In this document: in pieces, positions 17,560 through 27,041 of the stretch | How positions within the stretch are numbered: the first letter of the stretch is position 1 | Layout of the letters: each line of letters opens with the position of its first letter | NCBI RefSeq assembly: GCF_002979775.1 | Contig: NZ_PCPR01000001.1 | Span: 372,001-436,000 of the forward strand | From: Arthrobacter sp. MYb23 | GTDB taxonomy: Bacteria > Actinomycetota > Actinomycetes > Actinomycetales > Micrococcaceae | Direction of reading: 5' to 3' | DNA: 64,000 bases | The notes under the pieces: generated by a model | What the model saw: the letters and a program-made list of their open reading frames with translations, nothing else | What the model was told of the DNA's origin: nothing | Databases searched by the model: none | Program-made: the position numbers and the translations under genes

Positions 17560-17976
17560 ATGCCTGATATGGACCGATGGCCAACAAGCCGGCTGCTGTC
17601 CACGGCGGCGCGGCTTGTGGAATTGGCATGGAATGACAGATTGCGCCCTTTGGGGTTGACCTACCCGGCGGTGCTGACCCTTGACGCCGTTGCTACGGGA
17701 GGACCCATCACGCCCGGCGATCTTGCCCGTAGCGTCCGCGTTCAAGCCCAAACCATGGGCCCGCTGCTCACCAGATTGGAAGCGCGCGGGTACATCCTCC
17801 GTCAACCCAATCGTTTCGACCGCCGCAGCCAGTTGATATCCATAACTGACTCGGGCCTGACGCTACTGGAACAATCGCACCGCCAGGAGAACAACGTACT
17901 GTCGGTCATTAATCTGGACTCCGAGGGGCTCCGCGAAGACCTGCTGGCAATCGTGAGCCACACAAATTTCAACTAA
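17560..17976 (+). CDS. MarR family transcriptional regulator
   Basis: This 138-residue winged-helix protein has the MarR core: LGLTYPAVLTLDAVATGGPITPGDLARSVRVQ in sections, the recognition helix around QTMGPLLTRLEARGYILR, and the wing DRRSQLISITDSG. GGGGAG precedes the ATG. No obvious target gene lies beside it except the tiny ORF at 18129. A symmetric GGGGAAAATTTTCTCCCC at 18057-18074 downstream could be an operator or terminator. Confidence 0.9.
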   Translation: MPDMDRWPTSRLLSTAARLVELAWNDRLRPLGLTYPAVLTLDAVATGGPITPGDLARSVRVQAQTMGPLLTRLEARGYILRQPNRFDRRSQLISITDSGLTLLEQSHRQENNVLSVINLDSEGLREDLLAIVSHTNFN

Positions 17977-18128
17977 AGGCTAGCCCACCCTGCGTGGACG
18001 AAGTCCGTCAAGCAAGGCAGTATGGAGTTATCCGCTGATGAAGTCCGGCGTTCCAAGGGGAAAATTTTCTCCCCACCAAACCGGGCTACCCACACCTAGG
18101 GTGATGCCCGGACAAGCAAAAGGGCATC

Positions 18129-18308
18129 ATGAGTGAACTTCAAATAGGCGACAGCCTGCCTGTGGACCTTCTGAGTTTCAGGGCAGCAGAGTGTCTTGTT
18201 TCAACAACAACATCCGGTTCAGAAGACGTGTGCGTCCTGGATGCAGGCCACACCGGTAATCATTTGGCCGCGGGTGCAGACATGGTGGTTCGGGCCGCCT
18301 GGAGCTAG
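18129..18308 (+). CDS. Possible small protein, 59 aa
   Basis: An ORF of 59 residues (MSELQIGDSLPVDLLSFRAA...) starts at an ATG preceded by AAAAGGG and ends just before a strong hairpin. It fills an otherwise empty 387-base gap. It is acidic, with no membrane segment, and has three or so conserved-looking small blocks (CVLDAGHTGNHLA) resembling nothing I know. The RBS and terminator support expression; coding status is uncertain. Confidence 0.45.
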   Translation: MSELQIGDSLPVDLLSFRAAECLVSTTTSGSEDVCVLDAGHTGNHLAAGADMVVRAAWS

Positions 18309-18317
18309 ACCAATCAA

Positions 18318-18361
18318 CTGCAGGCTAGCGACCCGGCCTGGCTGAGTCGCTAGCCCTGCAG
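18318..18361. terminator. Bidirectional terminator hairpin
   Basis: CTGCAGGCTAGCGAC (18318-18332) pairs with GTCGCTAGCCCTGCAG (18346-18361) with one bulged base and a 13-base loop. It lies between the small plus-strand ORF (stop 18308) and the selO stop (18364), so it can end transcription from both sides. Confidence 0.65.
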
Positions 18362-18363
18362 CC

Positions 18364-19827
18364 CTACGTCCCGCAGAAGGTCCGGTACGGGCCGAAGCTC
18401 TCCGGTGCGGGCTCGGCGTACATCTCCAAACCGGGACGTTCGCTGAACGGGTCAGAAACTGCGGCCAGCAGCCGTTCGGTTGGGCCAGTATCCCCCTCAG
18501 TCGCTGCAGCAAGAGCTTCCTCCACCAAGTGGTTGCGCGGAATGTATATCGGGTTGACCCGGTCCATGGCATCGGCATCCGGGGCGACTTCCCGCCACCG
18601 TTCCAACCATGAATCGAACGCGGCCAAATCCAGGATCTGACGGCGTGCAGGTTCAGCTTCCCCTCGCGCAGCTTTGCCAAGGCTCCGGAAGAACGAGGTG
18701 TAGTCCGCTCGGGCCTCCTGCACCAGCTGAAGGAGGTCATCCACCAAAGGTGAGGCGACGGCGTCGTCGATTTCCTCAGGCAAACCCAGCTTGGCCTTCA
18801 TGCCGTTGAACCAGGTGGCGCTGTACTCCTTGCGGAATCCATTGAGGGCCTCAACGGCAAGTGCCACCGCCTGCTCCTCATCCTCGTGGATCAAGACCGC
18901 GATTGATTCGGCGAAACGGGCAAGGTTCCACTCCGCTATCAACGGCTGGTTACGGTAGGCGTAGCGTCCCATTTCATCGATGGAGCTGTACACCGCACCG
19001 GGATCAAAGCCCTCCATAAACGCGCAGGGACCGTAATCGATGGTCTCACCCGACACTGTCATGTTGTCCGTGTTCATGACGCCGTGCACGAATCCCACCA
19101 GCATCCACTGCGCCAGAAGTCTCGCCTGGACGGAAATGACGCCCTTCAGCAGTGCAAGGTGACGGTTGCTTTCACCGGCCGACGACGGATGGTGGCGTTC
19201 GATCGCATGGTCAGCCAGGCGGCGGAGCAGATCCAAGTCATTGCTGGCCCTGGCATATTGGAAACTACCCACCCTTAGGTGACTGCTGGCCACCCGGGTC
19301 AGGACAGCCCCCGGCAGGAGAGTTTCCCGCTGAACCTGGCGTCCTGTGGCCACAACCGCAAGGGATCGGGTGGTGGGAACGTTCAGTGCGTACATCGACT
19401 CACTGACGATGTACTCGCGCAGCATGGGCCCCACTGCGGCCAGGCCATCACCGTTCCGGGCAAACGGCGTCCGCCCCGAGCCCTTCAGATGGACATCAAG
19501 GAGCTTCCCGTCAGCGCCTGCAATCTCACCCAACAAGAGGGCGCGCCCGTCCCCCAAACGCGGAGAATAAAAGCCGAACTGGTGACCCGAATAGCCTTGG
19601 GCCACAGGTGTAGCCTCCTCCGGGACGGCATTTCCGATCAGCAGCCGCACGCCCTCCGGGCTCCGAAGAAAATCAGGATCAAAACCAAGCTCGACGGCGA
19701 GTGGCTGGTTGAGCACCAGAAGCTGCGGGTCCGGGGCTTCCTCCGCCCGCCAAGGAATGGCCATCTCCGGGAGCACCCGGGCGAAACGTCCCTCAAAGGC
19801 GACCGTGGAATGCGCGACTTCACTCAT
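18364..19827 (-). CDS. selO: SelO / YdiU family protein adenylyltransferase
   Basis: This 487-residue pseudokinase-fold enzyme transfers AMP from ATP to Ser/Thr/Tyr of target proteins in redox stress. Family motifs: [23 protein letters not shown] in sections, the ATP-binding Lys in [14 protein letters not shown], and the metal site [11 protein letters not shown] with [13 protein letters not shown]. The C-terminus is FCGT with Cys where eukaryotic SelO has selenocysteine. Length agrees with YdiU (478 aa). Unlinked to its neighbours; divergent from the next membrane protein gene. Confidence 0.95.
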   Translation of the reverse strand: MSEVAHSTVAFEGRFARVLPEMAIPWRAEEAPDPQLLVLNQPLAVELGFDPDFLRSPEGVRLLIGNAVPEEATPVAQGYSGHQFGFYSPRLGDGRALLLGEIAGADGKLLDVHLKGSGRTPFARNGDGLAAVGPMLREYIVSESMYALNVPTTRSLAVVATGRQVQRETLLPGAVLTRVASSHLRVGSFQYARASNDLDLLRRLADHAIERHHPSSAGESNRHLALLKGVISVQARLLAQWMLVGFVHGVMNTDNMTVSGETIDYGPCAFMEGFDPGAVYSSIDEMGRYAYRNQPLIAEWNLARFAESIAVLIHEDEEQAVALAVEALNGFRKEYSATWFNGMKAKLGLPEEIDDAVASPLVDDLLQLVQEARADYTSFFRSLGKAARGEAEPARRQILDLAAFDSWLERWREVAPDADAMDRVNPIYIPRNHLVEEALAAATEGDTGPTERLLAAVSDPFSERPGLEMYAEPAPESFGPYRTFCGT

Positions 19828-19951
19828 CTCTCAAGGATATAGATGCTGTTCCCAGCGCGAAATGATGGTCCATCCCCGGCTAGCATGTGAACCACTGCCT
19901 TTTGGCGGGAGATCAACTGGGGGCGGTTTCCGCCAAAGAGTTAGGCAATAC

Positions 19952-21148
19952 GTGGGGTCATTTGCGCAAGCGCGCCGATTTACAGCAACAAGCAGATTCA
20001 AAGCAACAAGGGGTTGGGCCGTTGGGCTCGCAGCTACATCTTTGCTCGCATTCTTGGGCGGCATGGCCCTCTTCTTCAGTAACACCTTCCATCTCCCATG
20101 GACAGGCCCTGCCCGCATCATACTGACGGGATTCGTCGGCCCGCTCGCGGCGAGCCTTTCCGCCGTCGTGCTGTTGCGCCTGGCCAAGCGCGTCCCTGCC
20201 GGTCACGCCCTCTTCGTAGCAGTTACTGCTGTGCCAGCCTGGGCGCTGGCCGCGACGACTGCTGCAAGTTGGTCCGTTCGCTTCGACGAAGCCGATATGA
20301 ATCAGGGCTTCAGCTGGTTCGGATCGTCCATGCTGCTGTTCATGATTCCGGGCTGGATGGCTGGGACCGCGTGCCTGGCTGTCCCGTTGTACTCCCTGCT
20401 GGCAAGCCGGCGTTCGCTTCCCATCCGTGTCACGCAAGCCGTTCTCCTGGCCTTACCCATGTCCCTTATGCTCGGGGCACTCATGGTGATGCCGCCTATG
20501 GCGGGAACGTTGGGAGCCATGGTGTTGCTGATCGTTGCCCTCCGGCAGGGAATGCCCGCTGTCCGGCCGAGCGTCGGGTCTTCGCGAGTGGTTCCCCGCC
20601 AAGTGGTTGCTCCGAACCTCCGAATTGTGGGCGGAGCGGCCCTGGCTTTGCTCGTAGTCGGGCTGGCATGTGCCGTCTTTGCCGTCACGGGAAGCAGTTG
20701 GGCACCCATGGTGACCGACTCAACCCACGCCATGAACCTCGGCTTGGCCTACGGCGCATTCGCCAGCATCCCCTTGCTGCTTCTTGCCGGGCGGGCGCTA
20801 GCGGCGCGGCTCGGCCCCACTATGCCGTGGCCTGTCCTTCTTGGATGTTCGGCCATGGGCGTTCAAGGGTTCGCGCAGCTCCTTGGAGCCGGGCACGTCT
20901 TGCAATGGAATGGCATCCTGATTGCGGCAACCCTCATGGGTTTCGCCATTGCACTGCCGTTGGGTCGGTGGGTGGCTGGCGGCCGATTTACGCGCATAGC
21001 TGTGGTCGCCCTGATGGGGCTTGCGGCTTCGGTCCTTGGGCTACCCCTGGTGATGATGTCCACTTTCCTTGCCCCGATTGGGTCTGCCGTCCTGCTCGTC
21101 TGGGCTTGGAAGGCCGGCAACGCGGGGCAACCTCGGCTCAGCTCCTGA
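19952..21148 (+). CDS. Polytopic membrane protein, unknown function
   Basis: The product (about 398 residues from the GTG at 19952) has roughly ten hydrophobic helices from residue 19 to the end (WAVGLAATSLLAFLGGMALF, FMIPGWMAGTACLAVPLYSL and others), with few charged residues. No transporter signature is evident. The frame is open upstream to 19709 inside the antisense of selO; in-frame ATGs at 19862 and 19865 are other possible starts. The intergenic region with selO is short, so the promoters probably overlap. Confidence 0.7.
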   Translation: MGSFAQARRFTATSRFKATRGWAVGLAATSLLAFLGGMALFFSNTFHLPWTGPARIILTGFVGPLAASLSAVVLLRLAKRVPAGHALFVAVTAVPAWALAATTAASWSVRFDEADMNQGFSWFGSSMLLFMIPGWMAGTACLAVPLYSLLASRRSLPIRVTQAVLLALPMSLMLGALMVMPPMAGTLGAMVLLIVALRQGMPAVRPSVGSSRVVPRQVVAPNLRIVGGAALALLVVGLACAVFAVTGSSWAPMVTDSTHAMNLGLAYGAFASIPLLLLAGRALAARLGPTMPWPVLLGCSAMGVQGFAQLLGAGHVLQWNGILIAATLMGFAIALPLGRWVAGGRFTRIAVVALMGLAASVLGLPLVMMSTFLAPIGSAVLLVWAWKAGNAGQPRLSS

Positions 21149-21154
21149 GCCCTC

Positions 21155-22744
21155 TTACTCCGGCGTATCCGTCAGCACGCTCCGGCAGGCCAACTGCAAA
21201 GCAAGCCGCGCTTCCGGGTCTTCCAGGTTGATAGAGATCAGTGACTGGATGCGCCTGATGCGGTCACTGACCGTGTTCCGGTGGACGTTGAGAATGGCTG
21301 CGGTTTCCGTCAATGACGATTCGCAGTCCAGGAAAGTAGTGAGGGTCTTCAACAGCTCCGGTCCGGCCTTCAGAAGTGGGGCAAGGAGCTCGCGGGCAGC
21401 CGGCCTGAAGGTGTCCGTTCGGGTCCAGATCAGCAGGAGCTGGGCCATATCCAGCCTGTCCACGTGGACAAAGTAGCCGGAGTTCTCCCTGGCGCCGGCG
21501 ATCCGGGCGGCGTCGTTGGCTTCCTCGAGCGAGCTGACGATTCCTTCCGGTTGGGCCTGCAGACGGCCCACTCCGAACTGGGTGGCAATGGTGGCTCCAA
21601 GGTCCCGCTGAGCACGGCGAAGCGCACTGCTGATCCGGCTGACTTCCGCCGGCCCCGGCTTGGACGGGAAGCTGATCCATCCGGACCAACCATCCGACTG
21701 CTCCACCGTTGAAGCCTGAATCTTTTCGCGCATCAAAGCACGGTCCAGGTCCGGCTTCCGAGCCACCAGATCCACGGATTCCCGGGTGATCACGCGGAAA
21801 GCTATGTGGTATCCGTCCAAGGTCCAGCCCAGTTCCAGCGCCCTTGCCCTGAACGACGGCGTGACGTCACCGGCGTTATCGATCAACTGGCCCAGCGCGG
21901 CAATACGGTGCCGGGCGTCGCGTTCCCGCTCCAGCCGCTGCCGTGAGAGGAGCTCCGAAACTGCGATCGCCGCAACTTCCAGGGCGGCGAGGATGGCCGA
22001 CCGTTCTTGATCCAGCGATGCGCCGGGGACCACCCTGAGCCGCGGCCCGTGCTCTTGCTCCCTGTGGACCAACACAAGAATCTCCGCCGAGGCATCCAAT
22101 GAACCAGTGGGCTCCGGCATAGGCTCCGGACCCGGTGAGTCGGCGGAAATCAGCTTCCCTGAAGGATCCACCAGCGTCACTTCATGCCCGATCGCAACCC
22201 CCAGCCGCTGCAGCAGATGACTCAGCGAGCCGTAAGGTGTCCGGCATTCGGCGGCCACACGTGAGATCAGCAAACCTTGAATATGGGCCGCTCCCGAGAG
22301 CAGTTCCTGCGCGGCGATACCAAATTGCCAGGTGTTGCGGACTGCCAGCACCACTAGGCCCAAACGTTCGGCGAGCCTTTTCACATTGACCGGCAACGCG
22401 CCGTCGTCGGCCGGTAGTTTTACCGCAAGGGTCACCACACCGGCGGAGGACGCCAGCGCCAACAGCGCCTCAACATCCCAGGACACCCCGGACGGCAGCG
22501 GCTCCAGCGCCAGCAGGAGGCTGCCCGGAAAAGACAATGGATCGCCATCGAGGTTGCGCCGCTCGCGGACCTGCCGGTTGACCTCGGCCAGGGAACCAGT
22601 CAGGGCAATGAGCGACGATACCGTCCTGCCGCCCTGCTCCCCTGTTCCTTCAAGGACGCCGGCAGGGAGATGACCCGTGACGGACCAAAGCGGGACCGGG
22701 GGAATCATTCTGCCGCTCCCGTTCTTCTCGATGGTTACCTCCAT
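21155..22744 (-). CDS. PucR family transcriptional regulator
   Basis: The 529-residue regulator has an N-terminal PucR-like ligand domain, a GGDEF-like middle domain (CdaR type) without a GGDEF motif, and a C-terminal HTH: SLTETAAILNVHRNTVSDRIRRIQ. PucR/CdaR proteins activate genes for purine, sugar acid or amino acid breakdown. Here it is last in an operon with a DUF917 protein, a hydantoinase/oxoprolinase and an NCS1 permease, so it very likely senses their substrate. An ATG at 22708 with GGGAGCGG upstream is a good alternative start. Confidence 0.9.
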   Translation of the reverse strand: MEVTIEKNGSGRMIPPVPLWSVTGHLPAGVLEGTGEQGGRTVSSLIALTGSLAEVNRQVRERRNLDGDPLSFPGSLLLALEPLPSGVSWDVEALLALASSAGVVTLAVKLPADDGALPVNVKRLAERLGLVVLAVRNTWQFGIAAQELLSGAAHIQGLLISRVAAECRTPYGSLSHLLQRLGVAIGHEVTLVDPSGKLISADSPGPEPMPEPTGSLDASAEILVLVHREQEHGPRLRVVPGASLDQERSAILAALEVAAIAVSELLSRQRLERERDARHRIAALGQLIDNAGDVTPSFRARALELGWTLDGYHIAFRVITRESVDLVARKPDLDRALMREKIQASTVEQSDGWSGWISFPSKPGPAEVSRISSALRRAQRDLGATIATQFGVGRLQAQPEGIVSSLEEANDAARIAGARENSGYFVHVDRLDMAQLLLIWTRTDTFRPAARELLAPLLKAGPELLKTLTTFLDCESSLTETAAILNVHRNTVSDRIRRIQSLISINLEDPEARLALQLACRSVLTDTPE

Positions 22745-22809
22745 GATGCCACCGCCGCGTCACCAACTTTCGTCGGCAACGCGGCGGCATCACTGATGTT
22801 CGACGGCGG

Positions 22810-23952
22810 TCAGGCGCGGTAACGCTCGATGGACTCGGTGTGCTCTTCCGGCGTCCCGTCCCATCTGTGGGACGGCACCCCGTAGCCGAAGTACCCCGGC
22901 CCGGCCAGTTGCAGGCCCTCCGTAGTGTGCCAGCGGGGGTCACTGGGCGCCGTCAGGATGCACAAGCGCTGGCCATAGCGCAGGTTCTCCGTTGTAACCG
23001 GTTCGGCAGATTCTGCGTCCACCACAATGATGAGGTCCGGAGTAGTTGTCACCACGGTTCCGTCCTTGGTGGCGAGCAGGTGCTCGTTCTGGAAATGCAG
23101 CGAAAGAACGGAGCCGGCGTCCGGACCCATGCCTTCGATCATGGCCTGGCCCTTCGCAAAGCCGCCGGTGGTCTGGCGCTGCAAGTCAGCCACCTTGCCC
23201 AAATGAACAATGCGGCCATTGAGCGTTTCCGCCAACACATCGCAGGGGTTGAGGTTGTTGTGTTGGGCCATGGCAACGGCATCGCCAATGGTGATGGCGA
23301 ATGACATGGAACCGGCCACGAAACACTCCCGCGCTTGAGCGCCGGTCATGGCATAGGTGCTGTTGAACGCATTGCACCCCATCTCGATGGAAGCCTGCCG
23401 GGCGAAGCGCTCAGCCCAGAAAGAATCAATGGCCTCGATGACCAGGGTGTTGCCCTTCTCATCGGCCAAAGCCATGGGGGTGGCGTGAATTCCGTACAGC
23501 GGCGCCATGCCCATCTGTATTTCCGGGAACGCCCGTCCAATCAGGTCGCCGTCGATCAAGGGAATTCCCAACTGCGCGGCCGCAACGATTGGCAGCATCG
23601 AATTTGAGCCACCAATCTCCAAACACGCCGTATGGGTCGCGGTCCGGTTCATGGAAGCCGCGAGCTTCTCGATGGTGAGGTACAGGTTCTCCACGGTGTC
23701 GAGCTTCTCAACGGCCACCGTGGGGGCGCCGATCGCAGCAATGGGAACGATGAAGGCGTCATCGGCCAAGTCCTCCAGGGACACAAGCTCCACTGGGCCG
23801 AATTCTTCGATTGCCTGCTTCGCCAGGAGCGCTCCGATGTAAGGATCGCCGCCTCCGCCCGTGCCGAGGATGGCTGCTCCACGGGCCAGGGAGTCAATAT
23901 CCTCCACCGTGATCTTTTTCAGTTTGCGGCCGTGTGCCACTTCCAAGGTCAT
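22810..23952 (-). CDS. DUF917 family protein (hydantoinase partner)
   Basis: This 380-residue cytosolic protein belongs to DUF917, regularly encoded next to HyuA-like subunits; some members are now named after an S-methyl thiohydantoin desulfurase domain. Visible features: AILGTGGGGDPYIGALLA near the N-terminus, LEIGGSNSMLPIVAAAQLGIPLIDGD, and MGMAPLYGIHATPMAL. The ATG lies one base after the stop of the upstream hydantoinase gene, with AGGAAA as its site. It probably acts with that protein on a cyclic amide. Confidence 0.88.
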   Translation of the reverse strand: MTLEVAHGRKLKKITVEDIDSLARGAAILGTGGGGDPYIGALLAKQAIEEFGPVELVSLEDLADDAFIVPIAAIGAPTVAVEKLDTVENLYLTIEKLAASMNRTATHTACLEIGGSNSMLPIVAAAQLGIPLIDGDLIGRAFPEIQMGMAPLYGIHATPMALADEKGNTLVIEAIDSFWAERFARQASIEMGCNAFNSTYAMTGAQARECFVAGSMSFAITIGDAVAMAQHNNLNPCDVLAETLNGRIVHLGKVADLQRQTTGGFAKGQAMIEGMGPDAGSVLSLHFQNEHLLATKDGTVVTTTPDLIIVVDAESAEPVTTENLRYGQRLCILTAPSDPRWHTTEGLQLAGPGYFGYGVPSHRWDGTPEEHTESIERYRA

Positions 23953-23953
23953 T

Positions 23954-25510
23954 TCACTTTCCTAACGTGAGGTTGCCGGCTGCCTTCACCCGAACGCGCA
24001 TGGCGTTTCCGGGGAGGTAAGGGATGGGGATGGCTTCCTGTTCAACGATCGTGACTGTGTCCGGGTTTGCGCCGGCGGCCACGGCACGGTCCACGGCCTC
24101 CTGCCGCGCGGACTCCATGATGCGCTTTTGGTCGCCGTCCCCGATGGAGGACACTCGATCCACTTCCCCGCTGATCTGGGCAATTGCTGCACCATAGGCA
24201 TTGGCAACATCGAAGTTCGCAGGCCGGTGTATGGTCCCAAGTCCGTCCAGTTTGTCTGCCAGCAAGATGGATCCACCGCCGACGGCGACAACCGGCAAGG
24301 GTGCGGATGAGGTCCGGATCCGATCAGCAATGTCAGCGATGGTCCGGTCGATCTGTTCCAGGGCTGACCGCACCACAGCGTCACTGATGTGACTCACCAA
24401 AGACGCGTCTCCGACGTCGGCCCTTCCGCTGCGTACGGCGATGTCCGTTGCTGTCAGGACAGATCCGCCAAAGACGAGCGACTCGTCCGTGAGGCGGTAG
24501 CCCACCGAGTCCGGACCCACGGTTGCTTGGTCTGTCCGAACGCGGGACCCGCCGCCGAGGCCTGCAGAGAGGACGTCCGGCATCCGGAAGTTGGTGCGCA
24601 GGCCCGCGAGGCGGACGTGCGTGCTGGACTCCCGAGGGAAGCCGTTCACCAAGACGCCGACGTCGGTGGTGGTACCGCCGATGTCCACGATCAGGCAATC
24701 GGTGAAGCCGGAGAGGGCCGCTGCTCCGCGCATAGAGTTGGTGGGGCCTGAAGCGAACGTGGCCACCGGGTAGCGTCGCGTGTATTCGATGTCCATGAGG
24801 GTGCCGTCGTTCTGGCTGACGTAGAGAGGCGCCGTGATGCCCTGCTCCAGGACGGCTTTCGCGAGGCCGTCAACAATCCTGTTCGCCATCTCCGCGAGGG
24901 AAGCGTTGACGATGGTCGCGTTCTCCCGTTCCAGCAGGCCCACCCTGCCGATTTCGTGCGAAAGGGAGACCGGGAATTCGGGGCCGAGTTCTTCCCGGAG
25001 GATGGCCAGGGTGCGCTGCTCGAACTCATCGTTGACGGGCGAGAAGACGCTGGACACTGCCACTGATCGGATGCCGTGTGCGGCAATGTCCGCTGCGTGC
25101 CGCCTTATTTCGTCCGGGTCGAAGGGACTGATGGGCCGGCCATCGAACTCGTGTCCGCCGTGAGCCATGTAGGCGCGGCCCTTGACGGCGTTGGTGAGGG
25201 TGTCTGGCCAATCCGTGAAAGGCGGCAGTGAAGCTGTGGCAGGTAGTCCCAGGCGGATGGCAGCTGTTGGGCTGAGGTCCCGGGCCTCGATCAGGGCGTT
25301 GATGAAATGCGTGGTTCCGATCATCACGCCACGGATGTGGTCCGGGCTGAAGCCGTTCAGTTCCCTCAGAGCGGTGAGCACTTGGGTGATGCCGCTGGTG
25401 ACGTCCTTCGTGGTGGGGACCTTGGTGGAGGCGAGCACCTGCGCGCCGTCCAGCAGCACGGCGTCTGTGTTGGTGCCGCCGACGTCAATGCCGATTCTCA
25501 GGCTACTCAT
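23954..25510 (-). CDS. Hydantoinase/5-oxoprolinase family protein (HyuA-like)
   Basis: This 518-residue protein matches the ATP-dependent hydantoinase/oxoprolinase A family with an actin-like ATPase fold: IGIDVGGTNTDAVLLDG at the N-terminus, GTTHFINALIE, and DIGGTTTDVGVLVNGFP. The standalone size (no B domain) is that of the DUF917-associated type. Its start overlaps the permease stop (ATGA). Substrate is likely a hydantoin, pyroglutamate-like or similar lactam imported by the permease. Confidence 0.9.
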   Translation of the reverse strand: MSSLRIGIDVGGTNTDAVLLDGAQVLASTKVPTTKDVTSGITQVLTALRELNGFSPDHIRGVMIGTTHFINALIEARDLSPTAAIRLGLPATASLPPFTDWPDTLTNAVKGRAYMAHGGHEFDGRPISPFDPDEIRRHAADIAAHGIRSVAVSSVFSPVNDEFEQRTLAILREELGPEFPVSLSHEIGRVGLLERENATIVNASLAEMANRIVDGLAKAVLEQGITAPLYVSQNDGTLMDIEYTRRYPVATFASGPTNSMRGAAALSGFTDCLIVDIGGTTTDVGVLVNGFPRESSTHVRLAGLRTNFRMPDVLSAGLGGGSRVRTDQATVGPDSVGYRLTDESLVFGGSVLTATDIAVRSGRADVGDASLVSHISDAVVRSALEQIDRTIADIADRIRTSSAPLPVVAVGGGSILLADKLDGLGTIHRPANFDVANAYGAAIAQISGEVDRVSSIGDGDQKRIMESARQEAVDRAVAAGANPDTVTIVEQEAIPIPYLPGNAMRVRVKAAGNLTLGK

Positions 25511-26850
25511 GGTGCAGTTACCGATTCTTCCTTAGTGGTGTTTTCGCTTGTGGGTTGGTTATCGCCGAAGGACCGCAACAGGTTTAATTTGCCGGCGACG
25601 ATGTAGAGAATGAAGGCCGCTGCCAGAGAGTTCAGGGCAGGGAGGCCGAAAGTGACGAAGTAGCCAAGGGCCGCTGAGATCGCCCAGATGATGAATGTGG
25701 CCGGAATCCAGTTGGGTGATTCGGCGGGCGGGAGTCCTGAGTCGCGGCTTGCTTCCAAGAGGGGCCGCCATTTCCGGATGACAAAGTACTCAGCCATGAT
25801 GATGCCGGCTACCGGTGGGAAGACCACACCCAGCACCATGAGGATGTCGATGAAGCTGTCCAGGATGCCGACAGCCGCCAGGACGCTTCCCACCACACCC
25901 AGCAGCAGCGTGACGTGGCCACGGTTCAAGCGCTTGTTCATGGCGCTGTTGAAGAAGGACACCACGCCCAGCCCTGCACTGTAGAGGTTCCAATCGTTGA
26001 TCTTGGACGTGCCCAGCACAATGATCAGGATGCCCACCCAGCCCACCGAGGAGAAGATGATCTGCGTGACGTCCGCCGTTTTCACCGCATGGGCGAGCAG
26101 GACTCCGATCATGCCGATGGTGTAGTTGCCAAGCGTCATCCCGACGACGGTTTGCTTGACGACGTCGCCGGCGCTCCTGTTGTAGCGGGTCATGTCCGGC
26201 GTGATGACTGCCCCGAGCACGGCGCTTCCAGCAACGATGGTGGTAGCCGTGACGAAATCGAGTTGCGGGCCCGGAGGGGCATCGTTGATGAGTTGGCTGA
26301 TGGAGTGGTTGCTCAGCTCCGCCCACGCCGCCCAGCCGATGAGGATCATGAACAGGGGCACAGTGATATTGGCCAACCACTGCATGGATTCAAAGCCACG
26401 GACCACAATCAGCGTGACCACCAGGCCGAAGCCCAGCGACCAAGCCCAGACCGGAACTTCAGGGACGATTTGGTTCAGTCCCGCCCCGGAAATCCCTGAC
26501 TGGATACCGAACCAGCCGATGAGGCTGATACAGATGGCGAGGCCGAGGACCGATGCTCCGCCTCGGCCAAAGCCGGTCCAGCGGGCGAGCATGGATGTTG
26601 TGAGGCCTTGGCGCATGCCGGCGATGCCGACGAAAATCATGAGTGCTTCAACGATCAACGCACCCACGGTGAAGGCCCAGAAGGCGTCCCAGAAGGTCAT
26701 TCCGAAGCCAAAGGTTGCCCCGAGAAGAAACTGGCTTAGGTCAGAAGTCTGACCGAAGCGTTGGACCGCGATGCCGAACCAGTGCTTCCGCTTCGTTGCG
26801 GGAACCCTGGTGATGGGGTAGTCATCGTGCCCTGTGTCGGAGGTGGACAT
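25507..26850 (-). CDS. NCS1-family permease (cytosine/purine/allantoin/hydantoin type)
   Basis: The 447-residue membrane protein has about twelve helices and NCS1 features: FGQTSDLSQFLLGATFGFGMTFWDAFW in sections, SRAGLTTSMLARWTGFG-like block GLTTSMLARWTGFGRGGASV, and PDMTRYNRSAGD. NCS1 carriers import nucleobases and related rings with H+ or Na+. I choose the ATG at 26850, with AAAGGA nine bases upstream; the frame is open to 26997. It is first in the operon, so the promoter lies in 26851-27041. Confidence 0.9.
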   Translation of the reverse strand: MSTSDTGHDDYPITRVPATKRKHWFGIAVQRFGQTSDLSQFLLGATFGFGMTFWDAFWAFTVGALIVEALMIFVGIAGMRQGLTTSMLARWTGFGRGGASVLGLAICISLIGWFGIQSGISGAGLNQIVPEVPVWAWSLGFGLVVTLIVVRGFESMQWLANITVPLFMILIGWAAWAELSNHSISQLINDAPPGPQLDFVTATTIVAGSAVLGAVITPDMTRYNRSAGDVVKQTVVGMTLGNYTIGMIGVLLAHAVKTADVTQIIFSSVGWVGILIIVLGTSKINDWNLYSAGLGVVSFFNSAMNKRLNRGHVTLLLGVVGSVLAAVGILDSFIDILMVLGVVFPPVAGIIMAEYFVIRKWRPLLEASRDSGLPPAESPNWIPATFIIWAISAALGYFVTFGLPALNSLAAAFILYIVAGKLNLLRSFGDNQPTSENTTKEESVTAP

Positions 26851-27041
26851 GACATGCATTCCTTTCGAGTGATTCACTTCACAGTATCTGCGGGTCACTC
26901 GAAGGTCATTGGGCGATGTGCATCCTTGGCGGTGCAGAAGCATGCATGTTGCATAGGTCTGCGACTTAGAGGATCTCCAGCGCGAAACGGATATCATTCA
27001 TTGGGCAGCGAGAGGCGCAGCTCAATGAGTTGGAGAATGAC

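Noticed and set aside
20098-21231. 377-residue ORF overlapping the membrane protein at 19952-21148
   Set aside because: Arg/Pro/Cys-rich out-of-frame translation; the other frame gives proper membrane helices.
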